Assembly: GCA_002439165.1 (NCBI GenBank)
Contig: DJTE01000011.1
Location: 174,348 to 238,347 of the forward strand
Length of the DNA stretch: 64,000 bases
Source of the DNA: Chryseobacterium indologenes
GTDB taxonomy: Bacteria; Bacteroidota; Bacteroidia; Flavobacteriales; Weeksellaceae
Reading direction: 5' to 3'
The position numbers were made by a program, and so were the translations under genes. Shown piece by piece: positions 36,408 to 45,233 of the stretch. Below the pieces are notes generated by a model that worked only from the letters and a program-made list of their open reading frames with translations, was not told the DNA's origin and searched no databases. Position 1 is the stretch's first letter, and each line of letters starts with the position of its first letter.

Positions 36408-37274
36408 TTAATATCCAAAAACATCATTAAAAGTATAGGTTTCATCAAGTCTTACTCCTTTTTCTGTCATTTTAAGACTGGCCAGTTCGTGATGAGCATC
36501 GTGTTCAAAGAACAGCAGGTATTCATTATCAATACACTGCTTCAGAAATTTGCCTTTTTCTTCCAGGGTCAGAAGAGGTCTGGTATCATAGCCCATTACA
36601 TACACCTGATTGATGTGTCCTGCGGTAGGAATAAGATCAGCTGCAAAAACTACGGTCTTTTCCTGATACTGAATCACCGGAAGCATCTGTTTCTCCGTAT
36701 GTCCGTCTACAAAAATCACATCCATTTTCAGGTCCGGAGCAAATCCGTAATTTCCTGTTGTAGGGAGGGGTAAAAAGTTCAGCTGCCCGCTTTCCTGCAT
36801 CGGAAGAATATTTTCTTTCAGAAAGCTGGCCTTTTCTCGTGCATTAGGTTCGGTAGCCCATTTCCAGTGATTTTCATTGGTCCAGAACTGAGCGTTTTTA
36901 AATGCGGGTCTGTATCCTGTTCTGTCGTCGTTCCATTCAATAGCCCCACCGCAGTGGTCAAAATGAAGATGAGTAAGGAAAACATCCGTAATGTCTTCTT
37001 TTACAAAACCGAATTTTTTTAGATTCTTATCAAGGTTATCATCACCCCAAAGCGAGTAGTGCCCAAAGAATTTATCATCCTGTTTATTGCCCAGACCGCA
37101 GTCTACAAGGATCAGTTTCTTTCCGTCTTCAATAAGCAGTGAGCGGGTTCCCAGCTCAATCAGGTTTCTTTCGTCTGCAGGATTGGTTTTTTCCCACAGA
37201 CTCTTTGGGACGACGCCGAACATGGCACCGCCATCCAGTTTAAATTTTCCACATTGTATCGGATATAGCTTCAT
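36408..37274 (-). CDS. MBL-fold metallo-hydrolase
   Basis: This 288-aa enzyme of the metallo-beta-lactamase fold has the metal motif THLHFDHCGG at residues 101-110 (HxHxDH). Further ligands are likely VDGHTEKQ, AADLIPTAGH (Asp) and FFEHDAHH. The layout is like AHL-lactonase or glyoxalase II-type hydrolases, which open ester or thioester bonds with two zinc ions. The true substrate is unknown. There is no signal peptide, so it is cytoplasmic. It is spaced 14 bp after paiB and 9 bp before coaE. Confidence 0.85.
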   Translation of the reverse strand: MKLYPIQCGKFKLDGGAMFGVVPKSLWEKTNPADERNLIELGTRSLLIEDGKKLILVDCGLGNKQDDKFFGHYSLWGDDNLDKNLKKFGFVKEDITDVFLTHLHFDHCGGAIEWNDDRTGYRPAFKNAQFWTNENHWKWATEPNAREKASFLKENILPMQESGQLNFLPLPTTGNYGFAPDLKMDVIFVDGHTEKQMLPVIQYQEKTVVFAADLIPTAGHINQVYVMGYDTRPLLTLEEKGKFLKQCIDNEYLLFFEHDAHHELASLKMTEKGVRLDETYTFNDVFGY

Positions 37275-37288
37275 ATATATTTTGATTA

Positions 37289-37903
37289 TTATTTCTTTAT
37301 TAATTTCATTTTTTCAGCAATCTTGGCTGCATAAATATCAGAAGAATTTTCAAGATGTGAAATGATACTTTGAAAATCATCTTCTTTTCTGTTCTGAGAA
37401 AGCTTTTGTTTAATAAATATTTCCGTTGGAATGATCTTGAGGCCAAAAGCACCCTTCATTTCTTTTTCCACAAACGCTTGCCCCATATCTTTAACCGTCA
37501 CAGGACACTTTTGCAACGTTTCATATTGGGAAGTCAGCTTTTCAAGGTGCAGATAAAGTTCTTCAGGATCCATTAATTTCACCTTTCCGTAAACCTGTAC
37601 TGCCTCATAATTCCATGTTGAAACATTGATATGATCATACCAGCTGCTTGAAATATAGGTATGGGCTCCCAGGAAATCACACAGCACCTCATCACCATCC
37701 TTTAATATTTTCGCCTGTGGATTGGCTCTGGAAATATGGGTTTCAATATAAACATTTTCCGGATCATTTTCATTAAGCATCATCATAGAATGGGTGGCCC
37801 TGATTTTATCCACAGAAGAAATCAATAAGGCAAAAGCATTTTCCCGGATAATTTCCCTCATCAGATCAGAGTCCTCACTTCTGTATAATTTAGGTATAAA
37901 CAT
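37289..37903 (-). CDS. PaiB-family FMN-binding protein (putative transcriptional regulator)
   Basis: This 204-aa protein matches the PaiB/split-barrel flavin-binding family: FIPKLYRSEDSDLMREII at the start, FALLISS, ATHSMMMLNE, then HISRANPQAK and the later YISSSWYDH and STWNYEAVQVYGKV. PaiB of Bacillus subtilis represses protease and sporulation genes. Here a flavin-linked enzymatic or regulatory role is equally possible. It lies between ruvB (42 bp) and the MBL hydrolase gene (14 bp). Confidence 0.85.
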   Translation of the reverse strand: MFIPKLYRSEDSDLMREIIRENAFALLISSVDKIRATHSMMMLNENDPENVYIETHISRANPQAKILKDGDEVLCDFLGAHTYISSSWYDHINVSTWNYEAVQVYGKVKLMDPEELYLHLEKLTSQYETLQKCPVTVKDMGQAFVEKEMKGAFGLKIIPTEIFIKQKLSQNRKEDDFQSIISHLENSSDIYAAKIAEKMKLIKK

Positions 37904-37945
37904 AAACTAATAAACTCTTATTAATTTTAAACCTTAAACCCTTGA

Positions 37946-38968
37946 TCAGAAAAGCTCTCCGGGATTCTTCGGTCTTGTAATATTTAAATGCCGGTAAGCT
38001 TTTTCGGTAACTTCTCTTCCTCTGGGTGTCCGGATAATAAAGCCCTCCTGGATCAGGAATGGTTCATACACTTCTTCCACCGTTTCCGGATTTTCACCGA
38101 TTGAAGTTGCCAGAGCAGAAATTCCCACGGGTTTCCCTTTGAAATTTTCAATCATCACACGCATGATCTTATTATCCATTTCATCCAGGCCGAATTCATC
38201 CACATTCAGGGAATCCAGGGCATATTTTGTAATTTTGATCTCTATTTCTCCGTTTCCTTTTATTTCTGCAAAATCACGAACCCTTCTCAGCAGGGCATTG
38301 GCTATTCTGGGGGTTCCACGGCTTCTTCTGGCAATTTCTATCGCGGCATCTTCATAAATGGTACTGCCTAAAACCCCCGCACTTCTCTGAATAATCATCG
38401 ATAAAAGCTCTACGGAATAATATTCCAGCCTGCTTTGGATTCCGAATCTCGCCAGCATCGGCTTAGTAAGCATTCCGCTTCGGGTGGTTGCGCCCACCAG
38501 GGTGAAAGGATTAAGGCCGATCTGTACGCTGCGTGCGTTAGGACCGGTTTCCAGCATAATATCTATTTTGTAGTCCTCCATGGCAGAATAAAGGTATTCT
38601 TCCACAACCGGAGAAAGACGGTGAATCTCATCAATAAAAAGGACATCATTTTCCTCCAGATTGGTCAGCAGTCCGGCCAGGCTTCCCGGTTTATCCAATA
38701 CAGGACCGGAAGTAATCTTGCAGTTTACTCCAAGTTCATTCGCAATAATATTGGCTAAAGTGGTTTTACCCAAACCCGGAGGACCGTGAAGAAGAACATG
38801 GTCAAGAGCACCCCCACGTCTTTTCGCCGCAGATACAAAAACCTCAAGATTTTCCAATGTTTTTCTCTGCCCGGCAAAGTCTTTAAAACTCTGGGGGCGG
38901 ATCTGCTGCTCCTGCATAAGCTCTTCATGCGAGTAGTTTTCCTTATCTGGATGTAAAAAATCTGGCAT
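37946..38968 (-). CDS. ruvB: Holliday junction branch migration ATPase RuvB
   Basis: This 340-aa AAA+ motor drives branch migration of Holliday junctions with RuvA and RuvC. It has the N-terminal RPQSFKDFAGQRKTLENL, Walker A LHGPPGLGKTTLA near residue 65, Walker B FIDEIHRLSP, sensor LVGATTRSGML and the C-terminal winged helix FLIQEGFIIRTPRGREVTEK. Length and motifs are complete. It is first in the leftward gene series ending with coaE. RuvA and RuvC are not in the window. Confidence 0.97.
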   Translation of the reverse strand: MPDFLHPDKENYSHEELMQEQQIRPQSFKDFAGQRKTLENLEVFVSAAKRRGGALDHVLLHGPPGLGKTTLANIIANELGVNCKITSGPVLDKPGSLAGLLTNLEENDVLFIDEIHRLSPVVEEYLYSAMEDYKIDIMLETGPNARSVQIGLNPFTLVGATTRSGMLTKPMLARFGIQSRLEYYSVELLSMIIQRSAGVLGSTIYEDAAIEIARRSRGTPRIANALLRRVRDFAEIKGNGEIEIKITKYALDSLNVDEFGLDEMDNKIMRVMIENFKGKPVGISALATSIGENPETVEEVYEPFLIQEGFIIRTPRGREVTEKAYRHLNITRPKNPGELF

Positions 38969-38987
38969 TAATTCATTTCATTTACCT

Positions 38988-38995
38988 CAAAGATA
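38988..38995 (-). promoter_or_regulatory. -7 element (TATCTTTG) upstream of ruvB
   Basis: On the minus strand TATCTTTG matches TAnnTTTG, 19 bp before the ruvB start. The -33 TTG is not clear. Confidence 0.4.
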
Positions 38996-39213
38996 GGAAA
39001 TTTAGATAAAGGTTGAAAGACAGATCCGGAAAAGGGCAGGAACTAAAGCCGGGGTAAAACCGGATAAAGCAATGAAGCCCTGAAGATTTAATCAATTGAG
39101 ATATTTTAAGTATTTTTGAGAGGAAATATTAAAGCTGAATTGTGAGATTAAAATTCCGGTGGAGTTGAAATCCTTAAACAAACAATTCATCTTCTAACCC
39201 ATAGTCTAAATAA

Positions 39214-40440
39214 ATGAAATTAATAGGACCATTCAGGCAGGTTGTAACACTTGCCGGGCTACCGTTAAGAGGTAAACTTTCCGATGAACAGCTGGAAATT
39301 ACTGTTGATGGAGGAATTGTAATCAATAACGGGATCATTCATAAAACAGGAAATTTTGATGTATTAAAATCAGAATTTCCGGATATAGAAACTGAACAGA
39401 TTGAAGGAGAGCAGATTGTTCTTCCCGCTTTCACAGACTCACATACCCATATCTGTTTCGGAGGAAACCGGGCCAATGATTTTGCTATGCGTAATGCCGG
39501 CAAAACTTATCTGGAAATAGCCGAAAGCGGAGGAGGGATCTGGAGTTCCGTACAGCATACAAGAAATGCTTCAGAAGAAGAATTACTGAAAACACTATTG
39601 GAAAGGATCAGTTTCCTGGTTGATCTTGGTATCACAACCATTGAAGTAAAAAGCGGTTATGGCCTGGACGTGGAGAACGAGCTTAAAATGCTCCGGATGA
39701 TCAGAAAAGCTCAGGAATTTACTGAAGCAACTTTGGTTCCTACCTGTCTTTCCGCCCATTTAAAACCAAGAGATTTTGAAGGAAGCAACCCTGAATATCT
39801 GAAATATATCCTTACCGAAATTTTACCGAAAGTAAAAGAAGAGAATCTGGCGCAGCGTGTTGATATATTTATTGAAAAATCAGCGTTTCAGCCTGAAGAA
39901 AGTAAAGATTTCCTACTTAAAACTAAAGATTTAGGTTTTGAAATCACCGTTCATGCCGATCAGTTTACCCCGGGAAGTTCTCGAATAGCTGTGGAGGTAG
40001 GAGCAAAGTCCGCAGATCACCTGGAAGCAACGGTTGATGAAGATATTCAGTTTTTAGCAGAATCAGATACAGTGGCAACAGCACTTCCGGGAGCAAGCTT
40101 AGGATTGGGGGAAAAATTTACGCCGGCAAGAAAATTACTGGATGCAGGTGCTATCGTAGCGATTGCCAGTGACTGGAACCCGGGATCAGCCCCTATGGGA
40201 AATTTAATTACCCAGGCTTCTATTCTGGCTGCTTTTCAGAAACTGACGACAGCCGAGGTATTGGCAGGAATGACCTACCGTGCTGCCTATGCCCTTAATC
40301 TGGAAGACAGAGGAAAACTGGAACCTGGTAAAAAAGCAGATTTTGTGACTTTTAAAACCGATAATTTTCAGAATGTTCTTTACAATCAGGGAAGTCTTGG
40401 GGCAGAACATGTTTATATTGACGGAAACCTTATAAAATAA
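39214..40440 (+). CDS. hutI: Imidazolonepropionase
   Basis: This 408-aa amidohydrolase hydrolyses imidazolone-5-propionate to N-formimidoyl-L-glutamate, the third step of histidine breakdown. Metal-binding motifs are visible: FTDSHTHICFGGNR near residue 75, VHADQF near 248 and ASDWNPGSAPMGN near 320. It also shows the typical VKSGYGLDVENELKML. Length is normal for HutI. The other hut gene in this window is hutG, about 3.7 kb downstream. A DUF695 gene follows 8 bp later and may be co-transcribed. Confidence 0.95.
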   Translation: MKLIGPFRQVVTLAGLPLRGKLSDEQLEITVDGGIVINNGIIHKTGNFDVLKSEFPDIETEQIEGEQIVLPAFTDSHTHICFGGNRANDFAMRNAGKTYLEIAESGGGIWSSVQHTRNASEEELLKTLLERISFLVDLGITTIEVKSGYGLDVENELKMLRMIRKAQEFTEATLVPTCLSAHLKPRDFEGSNPEYLKYILTEILPKVKEENLAQRVDIFIEKSAFQPEESKDFLLKTKDLGFEITVHADQFTPGSSRIAVEVGAKSADHLEATVDEDIQFLAESDTVATALPGASLGLGEKFTPARKLLDAGAIVAIASDWNPGSAPMGNLITQASILAAFQKLTTAEVLAGMTYRAAYALNLEDRGKLEPGKKADFVTFKTDNFQNVLYNQGSLGAEHVYIDGNLIK

Positions 40441-40448
40441 ACACACTT

Positions 40449-41552
40449 ATGGGTATCTTTGATAAAATCTTCAGTAAAAAAGATCCGGAACAGGAAATCC
40501 GTACCTATAAAGATTTCTGGAACTGGTTTCAGACCAGGGAAAAAGACTTTTACGAAATTGTAAAAAACAGGGAAACGGCATCCATTGAAAAGGATTTTTT
40601 TGATGTACTTTCTCCCAAGCTCCGCCAGATCAATGAACATTTTTATTTTCTTACCGGAATGCTTGATGATACTACCGCAGAGCTCATCATTACCGTAGAC
40701 GGAGAAATAAAAAATATGGTTTTTGCTGAAGAACTTATCAGCGCGGCCCCTGAGTCGGAATACTGGCTGTTTACCGCATTAAAGCCTGCTAAAAATATAG
40801 ATCACGTAGCTCTTCAGATGAACGGCTATGAATTTACAAAAGATAATGTATTCTTTTATTCCAACGAATCGGAGGAGTATCCTGACGAAATCGATCTTGC
40901 TTTTGTTTATGAAGGGCTAAATGAAGAAAACAAAGGACAGATTACCACCGGGATATGTGTGTTTTTAGACCATTTTTTAGGCGAACTGAATTTTGCGACG
41001 CAGATTGACGTATTCAGTATCATTGGAAAAGATCAGGCAGAAAAAGAGCTGGTTCCGATCGGAAAACTCAAAGATTTTCTGGAATGGAGAGAAAGGGAAT
41101 TCACCGAAAAGTATGAAAAGGTAAAAAGAACTGATACAGAAGATGAGTTTTCTGTTATCAGAGCTGCTTTAGGTAATGAAAGACCGCTTATTGCCTGCAT
41201 GAATCTGCCCTTATTACAATATGATGCAAAAGCTTCCTATCCGTGGATTTCTGTTCTTAAATTTCACTATAACGGAGATAACAATGACGGCCTTCCCGAA
41301 AAAGAAGATTTTGAAAAATTAAGCGATATTGAAGATAAAGCCATTGAAGATCTGCAAGAGAAGGGATACCTGTACATAGGCAGGGAAACTGCGGATAACG
41401 TTAAAGAATGTTATTTTGCAGGAAAAGATTTCAGGGAAATTTCTAAAGTTTTTAAGACAATAGAGGATAACACTCCGGAATATAAAATCTCATTCAGAAT
41501 CTTTAAAGATAAATACTGGCAGTATTTTAAATATTACAATAATGCTGTTTAA
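40449..41552 (+). CDS. DUF695-like domain protein of unknown function
   Basis: This 367-aa acidic cytoplasmic protein starts 8 bp after hutI. The N-terminal half (about 15-220) resembles DUF695: FWNWFQTREKDFYEIVKN, LTGMLDDTTAELIITVDGEI and EYWLFTALKPAK. The second half (about 225-360: EDEFSVIRAALGNERPLIAC, PWISVLKFHYNG) looks like a second domain of RraB/DUF695 type joined to it. No catalytic motif is seen. Its link to histidine catabolism is only positional. Confidence 0.65.
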   Translation: MGIFDKIFSKKDPEQEIRTYKDFWNWFQTREKDFYEIVKNRETASIEKDFFDVLSPKLRQINEHFYFLTGMLDDTTAELIITVDGEIKNMVFAEELISAAPESEYWLFTALKPAKNIDHVALQMNGYEFTKDNVFFYSNESEEYPDEIDLAFVYEGLNEENKGQITTGICVFLDHFLGELNFATQIDVFSIIGKDQAEKELVPIGKLKDFLEWREREFTEKYEKVKRTDTEDEFSVIRAALGNERPLIACMNLPLLQYDAKASYPWISVLKFHYNGDNNDGLPEKEDFEKLSDIEDKAIEDLQEKGYLYIGRETADNVKECYFAGKDFREISKVFKTIEDNTPEYKISFRIFKDKYWQYFKYYNNAV

Positions 41553-41553
41553 C

Positions 41554-41589
41554 AAAAATGCGGAAGAAAAATTCTTCTGCATTTTTTTT
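41554..41589 (+). terminator. Intrinsic terminator
   Basis: AATGCGGAAGAA pairs with TTCTTCTGCATT around AAA and is followed by TTTTTT. It ends the hutI-DUF695 transcript. Confidence 0.85.
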
Positions 41590-42038
41590 ATTTCCGGTGT
41601 ACAGATAACCAAAGTAATTAATTTCATCCTTACTTTTTAATTGTAAAATCATACTAAAAAATCTGCGTCATCTGCTTAATCAGCGAGAGAAAAAAAACAT
41701 AAAAATCAGGCAATATGCAGGAAGCTTTACAACTTTTGTTATACTATACAGCTCTTACAAATCTTTTATTTACAGGTTAAAATTTACTAGATAAATGACC
41801 TTAAAAGTCAGCATCAAGAAATCATAAAGTCCTCCATATTTTTCATATTTCCTATAAGTTTTCTTATCTTGCGCCGCGATTAGCGTTGATTTTTAGATAA
41901 ATAACGTATTTTTCAATAGTTCTTAAGTGCGCCGGAGATCCCGGAAAACCTGGATATTTTCTTATTTCTCAGTACTTTTTTACAGCTATATTCCATACCA
42001 GGAAGACTTGTCGATACGATAAAACGAAAATAAAAAAA
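41590..42038. other. 449-bp non-coding stretch ahead of the BCCT transporter gene
   Basis: No ORF or RNA gene is recognised. The region contains GC-rich islands in AT-rich surroundings (TTGCGCCGCGATTAGCG near 41869 and GTGCGCCGGAGATCCCGG near 41927) that could fold into a structured leader. The promoter of the transporter gene must lie here, but no clear TTG/TAnnTTTG pair is visible. Confidence 0.35.
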
Positions 42039-44051
42039 ATGAATTTTCAAAATGTTAGATCTACTTTTAACAAAGGGGTCACTATTCCGAGTTTAATATT
42101 TATCATAGGTACCTGTTTTCTGTCCGCAGTTTATCCCAAACCAACAGAAAACATACTGAATGAGATTAAGCAGTTCATATTTGTCAATTTAAATTGGGTA
42201 TATGTATGGTCTGTGACGCTTTTTGTAATTTTCCTGGTGTATCTGCTGTTCAGCAAATATGCCGACATTAAGCTGGGAGCGAATGACAGTAAGCCGGAAT
42301 ATTCCTTCTTTTCCTGGATTTCCATGCTTTTCGCAGCAGGAATGGGAATCGGACTGATTTATTTCAGTGTAGCTGAACCTATGCAGCATTATTCTTCAGA
42401 TGTTTTTGCCGATAATCATTATGTAAGCCGGGCCAAGCAGGCACAGCTCTATACTTTTTTCCATTGGGGAATCCATGCATGGGCTATTTACGGAGTGGTG
42501 GGGCTCTCTTTATCTTATTTTGCCTACCGTTACAGACTTCCGCTTTCATTACGGAGCTGCTTTTATCCCTTGCTAAAAAATAAGATCAATGGAAAATGGG
42601 GTAATGCCATTGACGTTTTTGCACTATGCTGTACCTTCTTTGGAATTACTACCACACTTGGATTTGGAGTGGTGCAGATCAGTTCCGGACTGAATATCCT
42701 TCATATTACACCAGAGAACAGTTTTATGTATCAGATCATCATTGTGGTTACCCTTGTTGCCCTTTCTGTGATGTCTGCCATCTCAGGAGTGGGAAAAGGA
42801 GTAAAAATTTTAAGTAATATCAATGTTATCAGTGTAATCGGGCTTCTGCTTTTTGTATTGATACTGGGACCCACGGTATACCTCATCGGAAGCTTTACAG
42901 ATGGTCTGGGAAATTATATCAATAACTTTTTCAATCTTACCTTCAATACCCATGTTTATGAGAAAAATGCCCTGCCGTGGTTTTATGACTGGACTATTCT
43001 TTACTGGGCATGGTGGATTTCCTGGTCGCCATATGTAGGTTTGTTTATTGCAAGGATCTCCAAAGGAAGAACGATCAGGGAGTTTATCCTGGCGGTTTTA
43101 ATCCTTCCTACACTGTTCAATTTTATCTGGATGTCCGTATTTGGAAACAGTGCTATTTGGTTTGATTTAAATATGGCCAACGGACAACTAAGTCAGTTTG
43201 CCACAGATCCGGACGCGTTAATGTTCAGATTCTTAGAATATCTGCCTTTATCGGAGTTTACAGGGTTATTTGTGATTCTTATCATCCTTATCTTTTTTGT
43301 GACATCGGCCGATTCAGGTATATTTGTAATGAACAGTATTGCAACTAAAAATGCCGGTAAATCTCCAAAATGGCAGATTGTATTCTGGGGTGTTCTATTG
43401 GCTGTGCTTTCTCTTTTACTGCTGAATGTAGGAGGTCTTAAAGCATTACAGAGTATGACCTTAATTACTGCATTACCGTTTTCCATTGTGGTTATTCTAT
43501 TCATTGTAAGTCTGATGAAAGGACTGTCGATTGACCGGAAATACTATGAAAGAAACTTTTCAGCGTCTACTGTTCCGTGGTCCGGCGAATTCTGGAAAGA
43601 ACGCTTAAAGAATATTGTTTCCTTTAAAGATAAGGCTTCCGTAGATCATTTCATACAGGTAAAAGCCTGGGAAGCCTTTACGGATCTCCGGAAGGAATTT
43701 GCCGCCAACGGAATTACAGCACAGATAAATCAGGGTGAAAATCCTGTCAGAATAGAAATAGAAATCCATCAGGGGGTAGTAAACAACTTTGTTTATGGTA
43801 TCGAAAATCAGATAAAAACAGTGTCTGAACATATCATGAATGAAGAAAACCTGCCGGAGCTGGATGATAATAAAACCCATTATCCACGATCCTATTTTGG
43901 AGACAGACGGGAAGGGTATGACGTGCAGTATTTCACCAAAAATGAGCTGATTTCCGATGTACTGAAACATTATGAACGGTTTTTGGAAATTATTTCAGAA
44001 GAGCGGAATGAAATGTTTATCAGCAGCAATGCCAATGAGAATAAACATTGA
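42039..44051 (+). CDS. BCCT-family betaine/carnitine/choline transporter
   Basis: This 670-aa membrane protein has twelve predicted helices and the BCCT signature WWISWSPYVGLFIARISKGRTIREF (here in pieces: WWISWSPYVGLF and SKGRTIREF, near residues 325-350). The early AAGMGIGLIYFSVAEPMQHY and FFHWGIHAWAIYG are also typical. A long soluble C terminus (about 505-670), as in BetT-type members, may sense osmotic strength. It imports a quaternary ammonium compound with Na+ or H+; the exact substrate is unknown. It stands alone after a 486-bp gap and before hutG. Confidence 0.9.
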   Translation: MNFQNVRSTFNKGVTIPSLIFIIGTCFLSAVYPKPTENILNEIKQFIFVNLNWVYVWSVTLFVIFLVYLLFSKYADIKLGANDSKPEYSFFSWISMLFAAGMGIGLIYFSVAEPMQHYSSDVFADNHYVSRAKQAQLYTFFHWGIHAWAIYGVVGLSLSYFAYRYRLPLSLRSCFYPLLKNKINGKWGNAIDVFALCCTFFGITTTLGFGVVQISSGLNILHITPENSFMYQIIIVVTLVALSVMSAISGVGKGVKILSNINVISVIGLLLFVLILGPTVYLIGSFTDGLGNYINNFFNLTFNTHVYEKNALPWFYDWTILYWAWWISWSPYVGLFIARISKGRTIREFILAVLILPTLFNFIWMSVFGNSAIWFDLNMANGQLSQFATDPDALMFRFLEYLPLSEFTGLFVILIILIFFVTSADSGIFVMNSIATKNAGKSPKWQIVFWGVLLAVLSLLLLNVGGLKALQSMTLITALPFSIVVILFIVSLMKGLSIDRKYYERNFSASTVPWSGEFWKERLKNIVSFKDKASVDHFIQVKAWEAFTDLRKEFAANGITAQINQGENPVRIEIEIHQGVVNNFVYGIENQIKTVSEHIMNEENLPELDDNKTHYPRSYFGDRREGYDVQYFTKNELISDVLKHYERFLEIISEERNEMFISSNANENKH

Positions 44052-44175
44052 AATACATACTATTTGTCTCACAATGAATACTTTGTTTAATGTACGAAAG
44101 AAGTTTTTTATTTAAACAATATTAATTAGCTTTACTGAATAGAATGATGCGACTTAAATTGAATTTTAAATAATT

Positions 44176-45099
44176 ATGTTTCAGAATATTTGGCAGGGTA
44201 GGCTGGATGGAGAAGAGCTTCTTTTCCACAGGCTGTTTCAGAGAGTAAAAGAAGAACAGAATTACGATACTATCTCAACGAATGATTTCGTTATACACGG
44301 TTTTGCCGTGGATGAAGGAGTACGAAGGAATAAAGGACGTCTCGGAGCAAAAGATGCACCTGATGTGATCCGGAAGAATATGTCTAATTTCCCGGTTATT
44401 TTCCCTGATTTTTCTCTGCTTGACTTCGGAAACATTACCTGCGAAAACGGAGATCTGGAAACAGCCCAGAACAGCCTTGCCAAAAATGTATCAAAAGTAC
44501 TTTTAAAAGGAGGAAAGTCATTGGTGCTGGGTGGAGGTCATGAAGTAACCTATGCCCATTATTTAGGCGTAAAAACAGCCTTTCCGGAACAGAAAATAGG
44601 GATCATTAATATTGATGCCCATTTTGATAACAGGCAGCCGGAAAAAGGTGCAGGTCCAAGCTCGGGAACAGGATTCTGGCAGATTGCACAGGAAGGACCG
44701 GTCAATTCCCTGCACATCGGGATTCAGAGAAATTCAAATACTTTAAAACTCTTTGATACGGCTCATCAGTATGGAATGAAATATATTCTTGCAGACGAAA
44801 TCTTTTTTGAGAATCTTCCGTCCATTTATCAGAGGATCAATGATTTGCTCGATAGTGTAGATTATGCATACCTCACCATTTGCATGGATGTATTCAATGC
44901 CTCCATTGCGCCGGGGGTTTCCGCTTCAGCATACAACGGGATTTTTGCAGATACAGCTTTTATGCATTTTTACAGGCATATTTTAAAAAATAAAAAAATA
45001 GTGGCTCTGGATGCAGCAGAAGTAAACCCTTCCTTTGACATTCAGGACAGAACGGCAAGGCTGGCAGCATGCCTTTTGAATGAATGGTTTATGGTATAA
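44176..45099 (+). CDS. hutG: Formimidoylglutamase
   Basis: This 307-aa member of the arginase/ureohydrolase superfamily releases formamide from N-formimidoyl-glutamate, completing histidine breakdown to glutamate. The dinuclear manganese ligands are in LGGGHEVTYAHY (GGGHE), INIDAHFDNR (DAHFD) and CMDVFNASIAPGVSA (DVF). Length fits. Together with hutI upstream this gives the last two steps of the pathway. hutH and hutU are not in the window. It is separated from the next gene by 134 bp. Confidence 0.92.
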   Translation: MFQNIWQGRLDGEELLFHRLFQRVKEEQNYDTISTNDFVIHGFAVDEGVRRNKGRLGAKDAPDVIRKNMSNFPVIFPDFSLLDFGNITCENGDLETAQNSLAKNVSKVLLKGGKSLVLGGGHEVTYAHYLGVKTAFPEQKIGIINIDAHFDNRQPEKGAGPSSGTGFWQIAQEGPVNSLHIGIQRNSNTLKLFDTAHQYGMKYILADEIFFENLPSIYQRINDLLDSVDYAYLTICMDVFNASIAPGVSASAYNGIFADTAFMHFYRHILKNKKIVALDAAEVNPSFDIQDRTARLAACLLNEWFMV

Positions 45100-45233
45100 A
45101 ACAATATATCATCAATAGAGAAAATCATTATTTTATATAACTTTAAGGAACAAAATTTGTTGCTTTCATGATGCTTTTAAAGAAGAAGCATTAAATAAAT
45201 TCATTGATTTGAATTTAAAACAGAAATTAAATT

